A stretch of DNA of 64,000 nucleotides from contig CAJUTV010000012.1 of assembly GCA_910589305.1 (NCBI GenBank), positions 1 to 64,000 of the forward strand, written 5' to 3'. The DNA is from an uncultured Lachnospira sp. (GTDB taxonomy: Bacteria; Bacillota; Clostridia; Lachnospirales; Lachnospiraceae). The position numbers and the translations under genes are program-made. This document shows positions 1 to 9,777 of the stretch, in pieces (position 1 is the stretch's first letter; every line of letters begins with the position of its first letter). A model generated the notes under the pieces. It searched no databases, was not told where the DNA came from, and worked only from the letters and a program-made list of their open reading frames with translations.

Positions 1-55
1 CCCCCACTTATGCCTTTGCAGCATTGAAGTGGGGGACTTCCTTGATGAGGTTAAA
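1..55 (+). repeat. R1 dispersed element, 3' part, cut by the window edge
   Basis: Bases 1-55 match 50254-50308 exactly. They contain a hairpin (CCCCCACTTATGC against GCATTGAAGTGGGGG) followed by the terminal CCTTGATGAGGTTAAA. A second, poorer version of the terminal motif (CTTGCTTGATAAAATTAAA) follows at about 65-83, as if two 3' ends lay in tandem. No ORF is associated. The stretch 84-207 is AT-rich and I see nothing else in it. Confidence 0.85.
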
Positions 56-207
56 GTAAGAAACTTGCTTGATAAAATTAAATCATAACAAAAAATTAAA
101 ATATTCACAACTCTTCATTTGTAAATTTTCATTATCTAAATCTAATAAATTATAGGCACAATATTTTAATATTTGATAAAGATTCGATGTATTCATTATA
201 ATTATAA

Positions 208-258
208 AAATCCTCATAAAATATATAAGCCAATAACTCAAATATTTTATGAGGATTT
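208..258 (-). terminator. Rho-independent terminator of the coat-like gene
   Basis: Perfect 17-bp inverted repeat (208-224 with 242-258, 17-nt loop). Read on the minus strand it ends in a run of T, 49 bp after the stop codon of the gene at 307-576. Confidence 0.8.
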
Positions 259-306
259 ATATAGTTATTCATGTTGCATTTTATTATTAAACAAATATTC
301 TAAAAA

Positions 307-576
307 TTACATGGTTGCTTTATAACTACAAGAATATTTGTCCTTTGCCTCTTGAACTTTTTGATTTTGTGCATCTGGTGTTGGATATAAACCTCTTGAA
401 TGCATCATATTAAACACTTCATTTTGAATATCATGTTCTTTTTCCAAAAGATTTAACATAACATCTCTTACATTGTCGTGAACACACTCATTAGAGTACG
501 TATTATAATCATTTGTCGCTGTTTTTACAGATGTCAATGCATCGCCTAATATTTCTTTATCTGTATAAATTTCCAT
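307..576 (-). CDS. Spore coat protein, CotF-like
   Basis: An 89-residue, mostly helical protein resembling the coat-F/ferritin-like family of small spore-associated proteins of Clostridia. The start is set at MEIYTDKEIL because GGAGGT lies 4 bases upstream of that ATG; a reading frame open further upstream has no ribosome binding site. Residues carry the family-type pattern of an N-terminal 'DKEILGDAL' helix and a later 'EKEHDIQNEVFNMM' helix, with a C-terminal 'GLYPTPDAQ' segment. It lies next to a second small helical protein (654-839) that looks like its partner; the 77-bp gap has no obvious terminator, so co-transcription is likely. Family assignment is by memory of sequence pattern; the coat location is inferred. 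Confidence 0.75.
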   Translation of the reverse strand: MEIYTDKEILGDALTSVKTATNDYNTYSNECVHDNVRDVMLNLLEKEHDIQNEVFNMMHSRGLYPTPDAQNQKVQEAKDKYSCSYKATM

Positions 577-653
577 AAAGACCTCCATTCTTACGCATTT
601 TGCGCATTTTAAGAACAACTTACCTGTCCTACAATAAGGATAAATTTACAATT

Positions 654-839
654 TTAGCCAAGTTCTCTGTAAAGCATATTGAAATGAGACTGATGTTGCT
701 CGGCAATATTTTCAAATTTACTCTTAATTTCTTGGTCTTGTGAATGTTGTGCAAGCATCTGAAACTTCTTTACTAAAAGTTCCTCTCCATGTAACAATTC
801 ATTAATTGCAGATAATTCTTTTTCTGAAAGCTGACTCAT
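654..839 (-). CDS. Small helical spore-coat-associated protein
   Basis: A 61-residue protein beginning MSQLSEKELSAINELL. The start is fixed by AGGTGG about 9 bases upstream; an in-frame ATG 48 bases earlier has no ribosome binding site. Two amphipathic helices with regularly spaced E/K/H residues (E-E-L-L in helix 1, H-Q-S-H in helix 2) look like half of a ferritin-like four-helix bundle. It is upstream of the CotF-like gene on the same strand, and such small pairs are common in clostridial genomes. No metal site can be demonstrated. Function inferred only from context. Confidence 0.6.
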   Translation of the reverse strand: MSQLSEKELSAINELLHGEELLVKKFQMLAQHSQDQEIKSKFENIAEQHQSHFNMLYRELG

Positions 840-902
840 AATATTCACCACCTTTAAAGATTTTTTCACACTTATGAGTATCTCCAAAAAAAAAGGCTTT
901 AT

Positions 903-3900
903 TCACATTTTCCAAACTGCTTCGCTTCCATCTTTTGTTTTTGTGACAATCAGCTTTGTATCAACTTGTTCTCTTAATTCTTTTATATGAGATATAATTC
1001 CAATCAATATATTATTGCCTGAAAGTTCATTCAAAATTTCAAGAGCCTGATTTCGGGCATCTTCACTAAGTGTTCCAAATCCTTCGTCTATAAACATTGT
1101 TTGAATTTGAATTTTACCTGCTTTATTTTGTATAATATCAGACAATCCAAGTGCCATACAAAGTGATGCCATAAAAGACTCGCCGCCTGAAAGCGTTTTT
1201 ACATCTCTTATCTGGTCACCTACAATGCTGTATACATCAAGGTCAAGTCCAACATTTCCAACTGTTCCAAGTGATTCTAACTCACGGCATCGCAAGCAAA
1301 ATTGATTATTTGTCATTTTTATAAGACGCATATTAGCGGCAGCAATTACTTTTTTAAAATATCTTCTTTGTATATATGTTTGAAAATCTATTTTTTTACG
1401 TGACAATTTTCCATTTGCTGTATCATTCAGATTCTTTAATATAACATATTGTTTTTTTAGACTTTCGCGTTCTTTATATTGTTCTTTAATATAACTATAC
1501 GCCTTTTGATTTACCTTTTTGCCTGTATATATATCCTTTCCTTCATCTTGCAATTTTTTTGTCAAAGCTTCTATTTCTTTCTTTTTTTCTCTATAGTTTG
1601 TAATATCAATATATTTTTTGTCTTTCGTTCTTTCCAAAAAAAGTTTGATTTTAAAATCAATATTTTGCACAGTCTGCTCATATTCTGTAATTTCATTTTT
1701 TAATTGTTCTGCTTCTTCATCAGACATTCTTGATTTTAAAAAATCTTGTTCATTTAAAAATTTATTTTTAGTTAAATTATCAAAAAATATACGCTCTGCC
1801 TCTTCTTCTCTTTCAATCAATTCATTTTTTTCATTGACACCTACTAAATATATCGCCTGCAATTCTGTTATTCTTTCACTAGCTTGCTGATAATTGGTAT
1901 CATTTTCTTTTTTATTACGCTCAAGCTCATCTTTATATTGTTTCATCTCTAAAAAGTTTTCTTGTGCTTCTTTTTTAGTTGCAAATGGAAGTCTTTTTTC
2001 TTTGATAGCTAATGCTTTTTTCATTTCAGATGTTTGTGACTTAATACTTGCCATATCAATATCAAGCTGCTTGGTATAATCTTGAATTTCTTTCAATTGT
2101 TCTTTAACAGTCTCAAGGTCTTGATTTTTTATCTCTAAAGATTTTTCTGCCTCTAAAGACTGTAATCTTTGCTGCTCTAACTCTTGAATAGCAGTTTTTG
2201 TTCTTTCAATATAAATTTGTATACTCTTAGAACTTTCTGAATTTTTGCACAATTCAGATTTTATTTTATACTTATTAATCTGTTTATTATTTTCCTTTTC
2301 TTGCAATTGAATGGACGTTAATTGTTCTCGTTTTCTATTTTCTTCTCTTACAACTGCATCGAATTGCTGTTTTACATTCTCAACTTCTTGTTCAGATATC
2401 ACTTCAACTTCTTCAAAACTTGTAATATCATGGTGTGTACTGCCACATACAGGACATGGTTCACCTTCTACTAAAAGTTTTCTAATAATATGTGCCTGTT
2501 TATTTATAAACTCCTTATATAATTGATTATATCGCCTTTCAATATCCTGTCGTTTTTCTTGCATTTTATCATACTGTATTTTTTGTTCTTTTAATTCTTT
2601 AATTACTTGTTCTTGGTTCGTAAGCAATAAATAAAATTCCTCTAAATCTTCTTTATCTCTTTTAAATTGGTCTAATTTTCTTTTAATACTTTCCAATTGA
2701 CCCGCAATTTTTGTATATCTTTCAACTTCTTTCATAAGAACAACAACTTTATTTTGAATACAATCCTCTTTCGTTTTATAATCAATCTGTAGACTTTGCT
2801 TTTCCTTTAGTTTACTTAACACTAATTGATATTGTTTTTGCTCTTCTTCTATTTCATCAAACTCACTCATTTTTGCTTCCAATAAAGAAAGTTCTTTTGT
2901 CTTTACTTCAAATTCCTGATTATATTTTTCATCTATTTCTAATTTTTTATAATATAATGATTCCAATCTATCATTACATTCTGCTAATTCAATAGAACGT
3001 TTATTTACTTCTTCTGTCTTTTTGTAAAGCTCTTTTTTTCTATCTAAATAAAAACTATAGGATTCTGATACTTTTGTTGCTCTTTGTGCATTTATATGTT
3101 TTATTTTTATATTTACAATATCCTTCTTTTTTCGTTGTAAGTTTTCCATTTCTTTTTTTAATTGTTCTAGCTGTTCAAAATCCTCATTAATTTGTTTTGC
3201 TTCATTTAATAATTTTTGTATCTGTTCTTCTTCTTTTTTATACTTATTAAGTTCTCCTTCATTTCTCTCAATTAAATAATTAAATTCATCAATAATACTT
3301 TGAATTAAAGCAAAAATTTCACTGCTTTTATCATCGCTAAACGTTCCACTTTGTTTCCATATCTCTAATAAATTACTTCCTTCTGCACACACCACTTCAG
3401 ACAATAATTTTCTAATTTCATTTTCATTATTTTGCAGCTTTGTATTAATATTTTTAAATTGATTTTCTAATTCATGCTGTATCATACCATATAAACGAGT
3501 ATCAAATATTTTTGTAAATATCGTTTTACGTTCATCAGACCTTGCATGTAAAAGCTTTAAAAAATCCCCCTGTGCTAACATTGCTATCTGAACAAACTGT
3601 GAAGCATCAATCCCAATGATATCCTGAATTTTCTGATTGATCTCTGTCATCTTTCCATTAAAAAGACTGCCATCTGGCATAGTAAGTTCAAGTGTTGGTT
3701 TTTTTGAACTTTTTAATTCTTCATAAATTTTATTTTTATTATCATCTATTTTTTCTTTATATCTTTTTTGTTCTGGACTTCTCTTAACAATATATTTATT
3801 TTTGCCATATTTAAAACAAAATATTACTTCTGTAAATTCATTTGGTGCTGCAAATTGACTTATCATCATTTTTCCATCACGTTTGCCGCCGCTGGATTCT

Positions 3901-4055
3901 CCATATAACGCATATGTAATAGCATCAAATATTGTTGTTTTTCCAGCTCCTGTATCTCCTGTAATCAAAAATATTCCACTATTTATTTTTGAAAAATCAA
4001 TTGTCACATCTTTATATGAGCCAAAAAATTTCATTGTTATATATATTGGTTTCAT
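903..4055 (-). CDS. sbcC: Exonuclease SbcC (SMC-like ATPase of the SbcCD nuclease)
   Basis: 1050 residues, normal for SbcC/Rad50. The ATPase head has Walker A GDTGAGKTT at residues 33-41, signature LSGGES near 955 and Walker B TMFIDEGFG near 988. Between them lie two long coiled coils separated by the zinc hook CPVC near residue 533, which dimerises two complexes. With SbcD it cleaves hairpins and protein-blocked DNA ends, acting in double-strand break processing. It follows sbcD by 29 bp with an AAGGGA ribosome binding site, so the two form an operon. All key residues are present; nothing suggests damage. Confidence 0.97.
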   Translation of the reverse strand: MKPIYITMKFFGSYKDVTIDFSKINSGIFLITGDTGAGKTTIFDAITYALYGESSGGKRDGKMMISQFAAPNEFTEVIFCFKYGKNKYIVKRSPEQKRYKEKIDDNKNKIYEELKSSKKPTLELTMPDGSLFNGKMTEINQKIQDIIGIDASQFVQIAMLAQGDFLKLLHARSDERKTIFTKIFDTRLYGMIQHELENQFKNINTKLQNNENEIRKLLSEVVCAEGSNLLEIWKQSGTFSDDKSSEIFALIQSIIDEFNYLIERNEGELNKYKKEEEQIQKLLNEAKQINEDFEQLEQLKKEMENLQRKKKDIVNIKIKHINAQRATKVSESYSFYLDRKKELYKKTEEVNKRSIELAECNDRLESLYYKKLEIDEKYNQEFEVKTKELSLLEAKMSEFDEIEEEQKQYQLVLSKLKEKQSLQIDYKTKEDCIQNKVVVLMKEVERYTKIAGQLESIKRKLDQFKRDKEDLEEFYLLLTNQEQVIKELKEQKIQYDKMQEKRQDIERRYNQLYKEFINKQAHIIRKLLVEGEPCPVCGSTHHDITSFEEVEVISEQEVENVKQQFDAVVREENRKREQLTSIQLQEKENNKQINKYKIKSELCKNSESSKSIQIYIERTKTAIQELEQQRLQSLEAEKSLEIKNQDLETVKEQLKEIQDYTKQLDIDMASIKSQTSEMKKALAIKEKRLPFATKKEAQENFLEMKQYKDELERNKKENDTNYQQASERITELQAIYLVGVNEKNELIEREEEAERIFFDNLTKNKFLNEQDFLKSRMSDEEAEQLKNEITEYEQTVQNIDFKIKLFLERTKDKKYIDITNYREKKKEIEALTKKLQDEGKDIYTGKKVNQKAYSYIKEQYKERESLKKQYVILKNLNDTANGKLSRKKIDFQTYIQRRYFKKVIAAANMRLIKMTNNQFCLRCRELESLGTVGNVGLDLDVYSIVGDQIRDVKTLSGGESFMASLCMALGLSDIIQNKAGKIQIQTMFIDEGFGTLSEDARNQALEILNELSGNNILIGIISHIKELREQVDTKLIVTKTKDGSEAVWKM

Positions 4056-4084
4056 CTTTATCCCTTTTCATCTTTATTTTATTA

Positions 4085-5251
4085 CTAAAAATTGAACTCT
4101 TTTAAAATATCCGTCATAATCTTTTTTTCATCTTGGCTGATTGGTTGTCCATTCATTTCCTGATAAAACTCACAAAAAATATCAATTGGATTATCTTCTT
4201 CATTAAACTTCTCATCAATATCACTATAGCTAAGTTTTTTTGTTCTGGTATTCTCTATCGTAACATCTACAATTCTATTATAAAAATCTCCTAACCTGTC
4301 TTTTGGGCGAAATAATGAATCTTCATCTGTTAAAACAATGCTGACGTAATCTTCTTTTAACTGTTCATCAGCCATTGCAATCACTTCATTAAGCGTCCCT
4401 TTCAATTTTTTCAAATCTGGGTTCATATACAAAGGTATAAATGTAATTTCAGGTTCACTATTTTTTTCTTTTAATGTTACAACTGTGATAGATTTACTGT
4501 CCTTTGCTTCACTTACTGAATATTTTAAAGGCGTTCCACTGTAACGTATATAGGTTTTTCCAATATGCTGAGAAGTATGCAAATGCCCAAGCGCAACATA
4601 ATCAAACTGTTCAACATGACTAGTGTCAACACTGTCAATACCACCAACACAAATACATCGAAGCTCTGAATCTCGCTTATCTGGCTCACTGTCTTTTGAT
4701 ACAAAAAATTGATGAGCTATTAATACATTTCTCTTAGAATAATCAATTACTTCCCTATCAAGAATTGCTGCAAACGCTTCATCATATGTATGAATATTTG
4801 CCTCTTTTCCCAATAAATTCTTTGCATCCTCTGGTTTAACAAAAGGCATCATATAAAAATAAATGTCTCCATATCTATCGCTAAAAGTCATTTTCTTAAT
4901 ATACTCTTCTTTATTCTGAGGCAAAGCAGCACAGATATGAATACTATGTTTTGCAAGAAACGAAGCAGCATAATTTAATCTTAAATTACTATCATGGTTT
5001 CCTGAAATAATCAGGATTGAAATTTGTGGCTCTATATCCGCCAATTCGCTAAAAAATTCACTTAATAACCTTATAGCTTCACCTGATGGTGAAGATTTAT
5101 CATATATATCCCCTGCTATTATAATTACATCTGGTTGTTCTGTTCTTGCTGCTTTAATTATCTGATTTAACACATTTTTTTGCACCTCTAACAAATCAAA
5201 TAAATTTAGGCGTTTACCAATATGCAAATCGGAAATATGAAATATTTTCAT
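4085..5251 (-). CDS. sbcD: Exonuclease SbcD (Mre11-type nuclease subunit)
   Basis: 388 residues. Calcineurin-like phosphoesterase motifs are intact: DLH at 8-10, GDIYD at 47-51, GNHDS at 84-88, AHQ near 180 and GHLH near 223, which together bind two Mn ions at the nuclease site. The C-terminal third is the capping domain found in SbcD. It is the first gene of the sbcDC operon and starts 20 bp after a weak AAAGG site. Function is known from the family: 3'-5' exonuclease and endonuclease activity powered by SbcC. Confidence 0.96.
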   Translation of the reverse strand: MKIFHISDLHIGKRLNLFDLLEVQKNVLNQIIKAARTEQPDVIIIAGDIYDKSSPSGEAIRLLSEFFSELADIEPQISILIISGNHDSNLRLNYAASFLAKHSIHICAALPQNKEEYIKKMTFSDRYGDIYFYMMPFVKPEDAKNLLGKEANIHTYDEAFAAILDREVIDYSKRNVLIAHQFFVSKDSEPDKRDSELRCICVGGIDSVDTSHVEQFDYVALGHLHTSQHIGKTYIRYSGTPLKYSVSEAKDSKSITVVTLKEKNSEPEITFIPLYMNPDLKKLKGTLNEVIAMADEQLKEDYVSIVLTDEDSLFRPKDRLGDFYNRIVDVTIENTRTKKLSYSDIDEKFNEEDNPIDIFCEFYQEMNGQPISQDEKKIMTDILKEFNF

Positions 5252-5368
5252 ATAAATACCATGCCTTTCTATTCATTTGCAAATCTATACTATATTTATA
5301 ACTCTTACAAAAAAGTACATAAACTTGTAATTTGATACAATAATGATATAATTTTGTATAAAGTAAAT

Positions 5369-5406
5369 AATCTCACGAAATCAACACTCCATGATTCCGT
5401 GAGATT
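5369..5406 (-). terminator. Hairpin between the 5481 gene and sbcD, probable terminator
   Basis: A 15-bp stem with one mismatch (AATCTCACG paired with CGTGAGATT, extended by AATCA/TGATT) and an 8-nt loop. It lies 74 bp past the stop of the minus-strand gene at 5481-6155. The T-tail on the minus strand is weak (ATTTACTTT), so it could also be a structural or regulatory hairpin in front of sbcD. Confidence 0.5.
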
Positions 5407-5480
5407 ATAACATCAATATATGTAATTTTCTAAAAAAAATAAATTACACTATCTTTTGTGCCATTAAAACTAGATTTTAG

Positions 5481-6155
5481 TTAATATTTAGGGTCTAATG
5501 AAAGGTCACAGCTAAACTCTCCCCAATAATCCAAATCTAACACAATCTTTGCAATATAAGAGGCCTCAGACTCTGCATAAAATACTACCTGATAAAGTAT
5601 TGTTACTCTTGAAAATGTACCATGCTGTGTTACGTAGCCTTCTTTTTCCTTATCCCCTGATACAACTAAAAATTCTTCTAGTTTTTGTATAGCATAATAA
5701 TAAATTTCCGCATACTCACCATCAACATAATAGTAATATAAAGATACTCTGAATTTAATATGACCATCATTCCATTGAAAAGTAACATCTTTGTAAGTTG
5801 TGTATGTTGGTTTTGCTCTTCCATTTATCTCTTGTACACCATTCTCTGAAACTTCACCATATTCAACACTTACTTGCATTTGAGAAATATCTGCTTCATC
5901 TGATATGCCTAATTTATCTTTATCAGCTTTCTCCAATTCAACATTTATACTATCAAGTGCCTTTTTTGGAAATTCTTTAACATCATCGGCTTTTGCCTCA
6001 TTAATAAACAATACTGAAAATAACAATACGGCAACTGTAAATATCAATCTTTTAATTTGACACAAATAAATGTTCTTTTGTACTTTTTGCACTCCATTAA
6101 CACCCTTTTTACTAAATGACAGTGCATTCTCATTTTTACTTACACACTTTTTCAT
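5481..6155 (-). CDS. Secreted protein of unknown function
   Basis: 224 residues with an AGGAGG site 7 bases before the start. A basic N-region of about 35 residues precedes a hydrophobic core (LIFTVAVLLFSVLFINEAKA), ending in a signal-peptidase-I type AKA-D site near residue 56; the N-region is unusually long. The mature part is rich in Y, E and V, with alternating strands such as FRVSLYYYYVDGEY, suggesting an all-beta fold. I do not recognise the family. It is downstream of the ABC-2 permease at 6347 with a 191-bp gap holding no clear terminator, so it may belong to the same exported-protein locus. Confidence 0.7.
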   Translation of the reverse strand: MKKCVSKNENALSFSKKGVNGVQKVQKNIYLCQIKRLIFTVAVLLFSVLFINEAKADDVKEFPKKALDSINVELEKADKDKLGISDEADISQMQVSVEYGEVSENGVQEINGRAKPTYTTYKDVTFQWNDGHIKFRVSLYYYYVDGEYAEIYYYAIQKLEEFLVVSGDKEKEGYVTQHGTFSRVTILYQVVFYAESEASYIAKIVLDLDYWGEFSCDLSLDPKY

Positions 6156-6346
6156 ATGTAAATCCTCCTAAAAAAATAATTTATTTCAGTTAATACATTA
6201 ACTGTTTATCGTATGGTAATTTTCCTCCTTTCTTTAGTATTTATTAGATAATTACGAAACTTACTTTCTGCTCTTTATTCTACCTAAACAATAAGTTTCA
6301 CAATCAACTATTGAATTTATTTAAACAATCTTGATATAACAACAAG

Positions 6347-8371
6347 TCAAATCATATGCCTATATATCCATTTTTTTAATATTAATTTAGTCAATATATA
6401 AACTGTAATTAACACAAAAAACCGAATAAAAACACCTAAAAACATATATGATTTTATTGTTATATCTGAACTTAAATGCTCCATAAAGGTTAAACTAACA
6501 GCAGGTGCTTCTAAATATGGAAGACCATAATATGTACACAGCATAATCATATCAATGCTATAGACAATTACAAATAAGCTTGTTACAACTATAAGTTCTG
6601 AAACAACTCTGTGCCATTCTATCCAGCCTCTTCCATTTTTTAAAGAATAAATTAACTGATACATTTTTGTTGTATATTCTTTTCTTTGATTTTCTATAAT
6701 AATAATATTCATACTAATAATAAGTGAAAGAAATAAAATAAATTCTCTTAAATATGAATATTTCCCAAACAATTCCTCATAACCTCTATCAGACATCATA
6801 TATCCTGATATACCATACTTTTCTTGAATATAATCAAGATATTCTTGTTTTTGTATATATTCAGCCAATTCAGCTAATTCTTGTTTATATGAATTATACG
6901 TATTGGTATATGAAACCATATCCTCTAAAGAAAGATTGCTATTTTCATACTCTTTTACTGCCTCTTGCAACTTGACATATGCCATATCGCACTTTTCTTT
7001 TACTTGTTTAATGTGCTGAGTAATTTCTAAATAATCTTTGCCACCATATTCAAGATAAAATATATCTCTTTCTTTTGCTGTATCTGAATAAACAATTTTA
7101 CTTGCAGAGGTATAATAAAATGATACGATTATAAGTATAATTACCACTATTCCTCCTCTGCATGTGATAAACATTTTATGAATTTCTTGTAAATATATCG
7201 TTTCCTTTTCAAGTATATGCTGATAAAATTCACCTGCTTTAACAATAAATGAATGTGTTTTATTATTTTTATTAAAAGGATGTTTTCTGGCTACTTCAAT
7301 AACCGATAATACAGAGCATACAACATATACAATTATTAAAATGGCTGCAATAATTATCCATTCTGAAAAAATCCATTTTCCATATCCATAATTAGAATAT
7401 TTTGCAAAAACTTCATTAATATTAAATAAGCGAATTAAATTAACATATTTCAAAAAACGAAAACCGCTTTGACTTGGAATCAATTTATATAACACATATT
7501 CTATACCTGTAAATCCTGCTAAAATAAGCGCACTATAAGTTTTCTTACGAAAAGCAGCCAAAAGAGTATAAATGACCATACTGCACACTGCTAATATCAA
7601 TGTATTATATAAAAAAACAATAAATATATATTCTATTTGATTGCAATTATTTGTATAATTTGAAAAAAATTCAATATTTTGAATAGGAAATTGTAATGTT
7701 TCCCAGCCATTATAGATATATTCAGAGCATATAAACGTTGAAAAATAAAGACTTGCATATACTACAATAGAGGCAATTAACAAAAATATTATTCTAATTA
7801 CAGGCAAATAACACCTGCTTTTTGCACTATATATCAACTGCCACATACCATTATCACGTTCTTTAAAAATCTGATTAATACAAAATATCATTATTGCCAG
7901 AGCAAATAACAAAGAATTTGTATAATTCAAAAACTGCTCTGTTGCTTTATCATCAGCAATGCACAAATGAATCTCTTTTAATTTTGAAAAATCATAAACG
8001 GTCTTTAATGCGTTATTATATGAAAAAGAATGGATATCAGAAAATATTGAAAACTCTTTTAATTGATTTGCATTATCTATAATCGAATAAATATTATCTT
8101 GATAAGAATTTACATATTGTATATGTTCTTTTATCTTTTTAAATTCTTTATTGAAAATCTTTAATTCTTTTGGATTATCTGGTCTGTTACTTTCATTTAT
8201 GTTTTCATTGGATATACTCACTAAATATTTTCTATAACTATTAGATAATTTTATTTCTTCAAAAGTAGTGTCTGCTGTTTGTTTATAGCAAAATACACTT
8301 ATATTTAATAATATTATAAATAAAAATAATAAAGTAAACCTTCTATTTAATATCCGTTTACATTCATACAT
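6347..8371 (-). CDS. ABC-2-type transporter permease
   Basis: 674 residues. TM helix 1 is near residues 10-28, a soluble loop of about 110 residues follows, then a block of helices (about 145-360), a second extracytoplasmic coiled region (about 430-545) and a final group of helices. This is a tandem arrangement typical of the large single-chain ABC-2 permeases that Lachnospiraceae carry next to lipoproteins. A good AGGAG site lies 6 bases before the ATG. No ATPase gene is adjacent; the nearest candidate is at 13561-14445, separated by accessory genes. Substrate unknown; the neighbouring secreted proteins at 5481 and 9778 and the lipoprotein at 8470 are the obvious partners. Confidence 0.75.
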   Translation of the reverse strand: MYECKRILNRRFTLLFLFIILLNISVFCYKQTADTTFEEIKLSNSYRKYLVSISNENINESNRPDNPKELKIFNKEFKKIKEHIQYVNSYQDNIYSIIDNANQLKEFSIFSDIHSFSYNNALKTVYDFSKLKEIHLCIADDKATEQFLNYTNSLLFALAIMIFCINQIFKERDNGMWQLIYSAKSRCYLPVIRIIFLLIASIVVYASLYFSTFICSEYIYNGWETLQFPIQNIEFFSNYTNNCNQIEYIFIVFLYNTLILAVCSMVIYTLLAAFRKKTYSALILAGFTGIEYVLYKLIPSQSGFRFLKYVNLIRLFNINEVFAKYSNYGYGKWIFSEWIIIAAILIIVYVVCSVLSVIEVARKHPFNKNNKTHSFIVKAGEFYQHILEKETIYLQEIHKMFITCRGGIVVIILIIVSFYYTSASKIVYSDTAKERDIFYLEYGGKDYLEITQHIKQVKEKCDMAYVKLQEAVKEYENSNLSLEDMVSYTNTYNSYKQELAELAEYIQKQEYLDYIQEKYGISGYMMSDRGYEELFGKYSYLREFILFLSLIISMNIIIIENQRKEYTTKMYQLIYSLKNGRGWIEWHRVVSELIVVTSLFVIVYSIDMIMLCTYYGLPYLEAPAVSLTFMEHLSSDITIKSYMFLGVFIRFFVLITVYILTKLILKKWIYRHMI

Positions 8372-8423
8372 ATATACTCCTGTTTATATTGAATCTGGAA
8401 TATGTGTTATCTATTCATTTTAA

Positions 8424-8477
8424 TTAAAATCTTACACCACCTTCAAAATCATTAACCCAATATACAAATTTAAAGTG
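8424..8477 (-). pseudogene. Tail of a decayed paralogue of the 9778 secreted protein
   Basis: Read on the minus strand this segment gives HFKFVYWVNDFEGGVRF followed by a stop, with a stop codon also directly upstream, so it cannot be a gene. It resembles both the C-terminal FEGVARLY end and the internal KYWINDFKGG motif of the protein at 9778-10206, and the plus-strand bases AATCTT...CCTTCAAAAT recur at the same place relative to its stop. The last codons of the lipoprotein gene overlap it in another frame. Confidence 0.5.
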
Positions 8478-9666
8478 TTATTTTATAAAGATTGGGAACA
8501 TATTGTATCCAATCAACGTATGTCCATTTTTTTGTACTTAATATTTCACTTTTTTTAATATATCTAAATTTTTCTTGTTCATCTTCTCTTTCATGCCCAG
8601 AAGAAAACATATATATATCATCACCAAAATATGTACATAAAGCAGCATCTGTTGGTATTGTATTAAGCAATTTTCCTGATTTATCTAAAACATATAAATC
8701 ATACTCTTTTGGATTAAGATGGTATGCTGCATAAAACATTTCATTAGAAAGATAAATATATGACGAATCACAAGATACTTGACATATATTTGTTTGACCA
8801 TCTTCATATTCATATAATTTTTCTGTATCACCTTTAGACAAATCCTTTTTATAAAGTCCATCATTATACACATAATAATATATTATATGATTATTAATAT
8901 CTATGGAGTAATCGCATAATTCTCCATCAATTTCTTTTTCTACCTTCTTTTTATTATAATCATACGAGTACAAACCTTGACGCTTAAAAACAGCAGACGC
9001 TGAAAGATTCTTTTCATCTCTTATCTGTTCTTCTTGTAAAAAATACATCTTATCTCCATAACTTTTTAAAGCATATATGGTTGCACCCATACCAGTATAA
9101 GAATGAACAATTTTATCCTTTTTTCCATCAAGAGACCTTGCTCTTATTGTCGCTGTATTTTCTTTAAAACCTGACACACCCCCTTGTCGTGTATAAATAT
9201 ACACACAATTGTCATGAAATGTTAAACCATATTTAACACTAGCTTCTCCTATTTCAAACAATCTTTTTCTTTCTGAACCATCCGCTGCTATCTCAACCAA
9301 ATAACAACTATTGCTTTCTTTAAAATCATTATACATAACATACAATTTATTATTATAATAATATAGTTGTTGACCGTTATAATTTGTTGAGAGATATGCT
9401 AGACATTCCTCACTATCATGTATACATGATGCATTATTGCATAATATAATCCCCTTGCCATTATCCTGCATAAAATATAGATAATTATGAGAAATAAAAT
9501 AATATCCATTTTCACCTTTTGTAATATAATGATTAAACACATTCCAATATGGCTGGTCATCTATATTAATATTATTTGCATTTTTTGCTGCACAACCTGT
9601 AAAAATTGTACATATCAAAATAACACATAATAATTTAATACAAGAAGTAATTATTTTTTTGCTCAT
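8470..9666 (-). CDS. Lipoprotein with beta-propeller-like repeats
   Basis: 398 residues. A lipoprotein signal peptide ends in the lipobox F-T-G-C with Cys25. The rest is a series of tyrosine-rich blades of the kind '..LYYYNNKLYVMYND..', '..VYIYTRQGG..', '..IYYYVYNDGLYKKD..', as in DUF5050-like surface propellers. It contains the couple CNNASCIHDSEEC near 80-92, a C-rich motif I have seen in related clostridial lipoproteins and which may form disulfides. It is anchored outside the membrane and probably binds a ligand or partner for the ABC-2 permease 98 bp downstream. Its 3' end overlaps the remnant described at 8424-8477. Confidence 0.75.
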   Translation of the reverse strand: MSKKIITSCIKLLCVILICTIFTGCAAKNANNINIDDQPYWNVFNHYITKGENGYYFISHNYLYFMQDNGKGIILCNNASCIHDSEECLAYLSTNYNGQQLYYYNNKLYVMYNDFKESNSCYLVEIAADGSERKRLFEIGEASVKYGLTFHDNCVYIYTRQGGVSGFKENTATIRARSLDGKKDKIVHSYTGMGATIYALKSYGDKMYFLQEEQIRDEKNLSASAVFKRQGLYSYDYNKKKVEKEIDGELCDYSIDINNHIIYYYVYNDGLYKKDLSKGDTEKLYEYEDGQTNICQVSCDSSYIYLSNEMFYAAYHLNPKEYDLYVLDKSGKLLNTIPTDAALCTYFGDDIYMFSSGHEREDEQEKFRYIKKSEILSTKKWTYVDWIQYVPNLYKITL

Positions 9667-9777
9667 TATATATTATTCCTTTTTAAATTTATTAATAAAT
9701 ATTTAATTATATCAATATAAAGTATATTTTATAATCCATATATTATTACAATTAAAATATTTGCTTTTTACTACCAT

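Noticed and set aside
1479..4095. Plus-strand frames opposite sbcC
   Set aside because: Phenylalanine/serine-rich shadows of the coiled-coil coding sequence.
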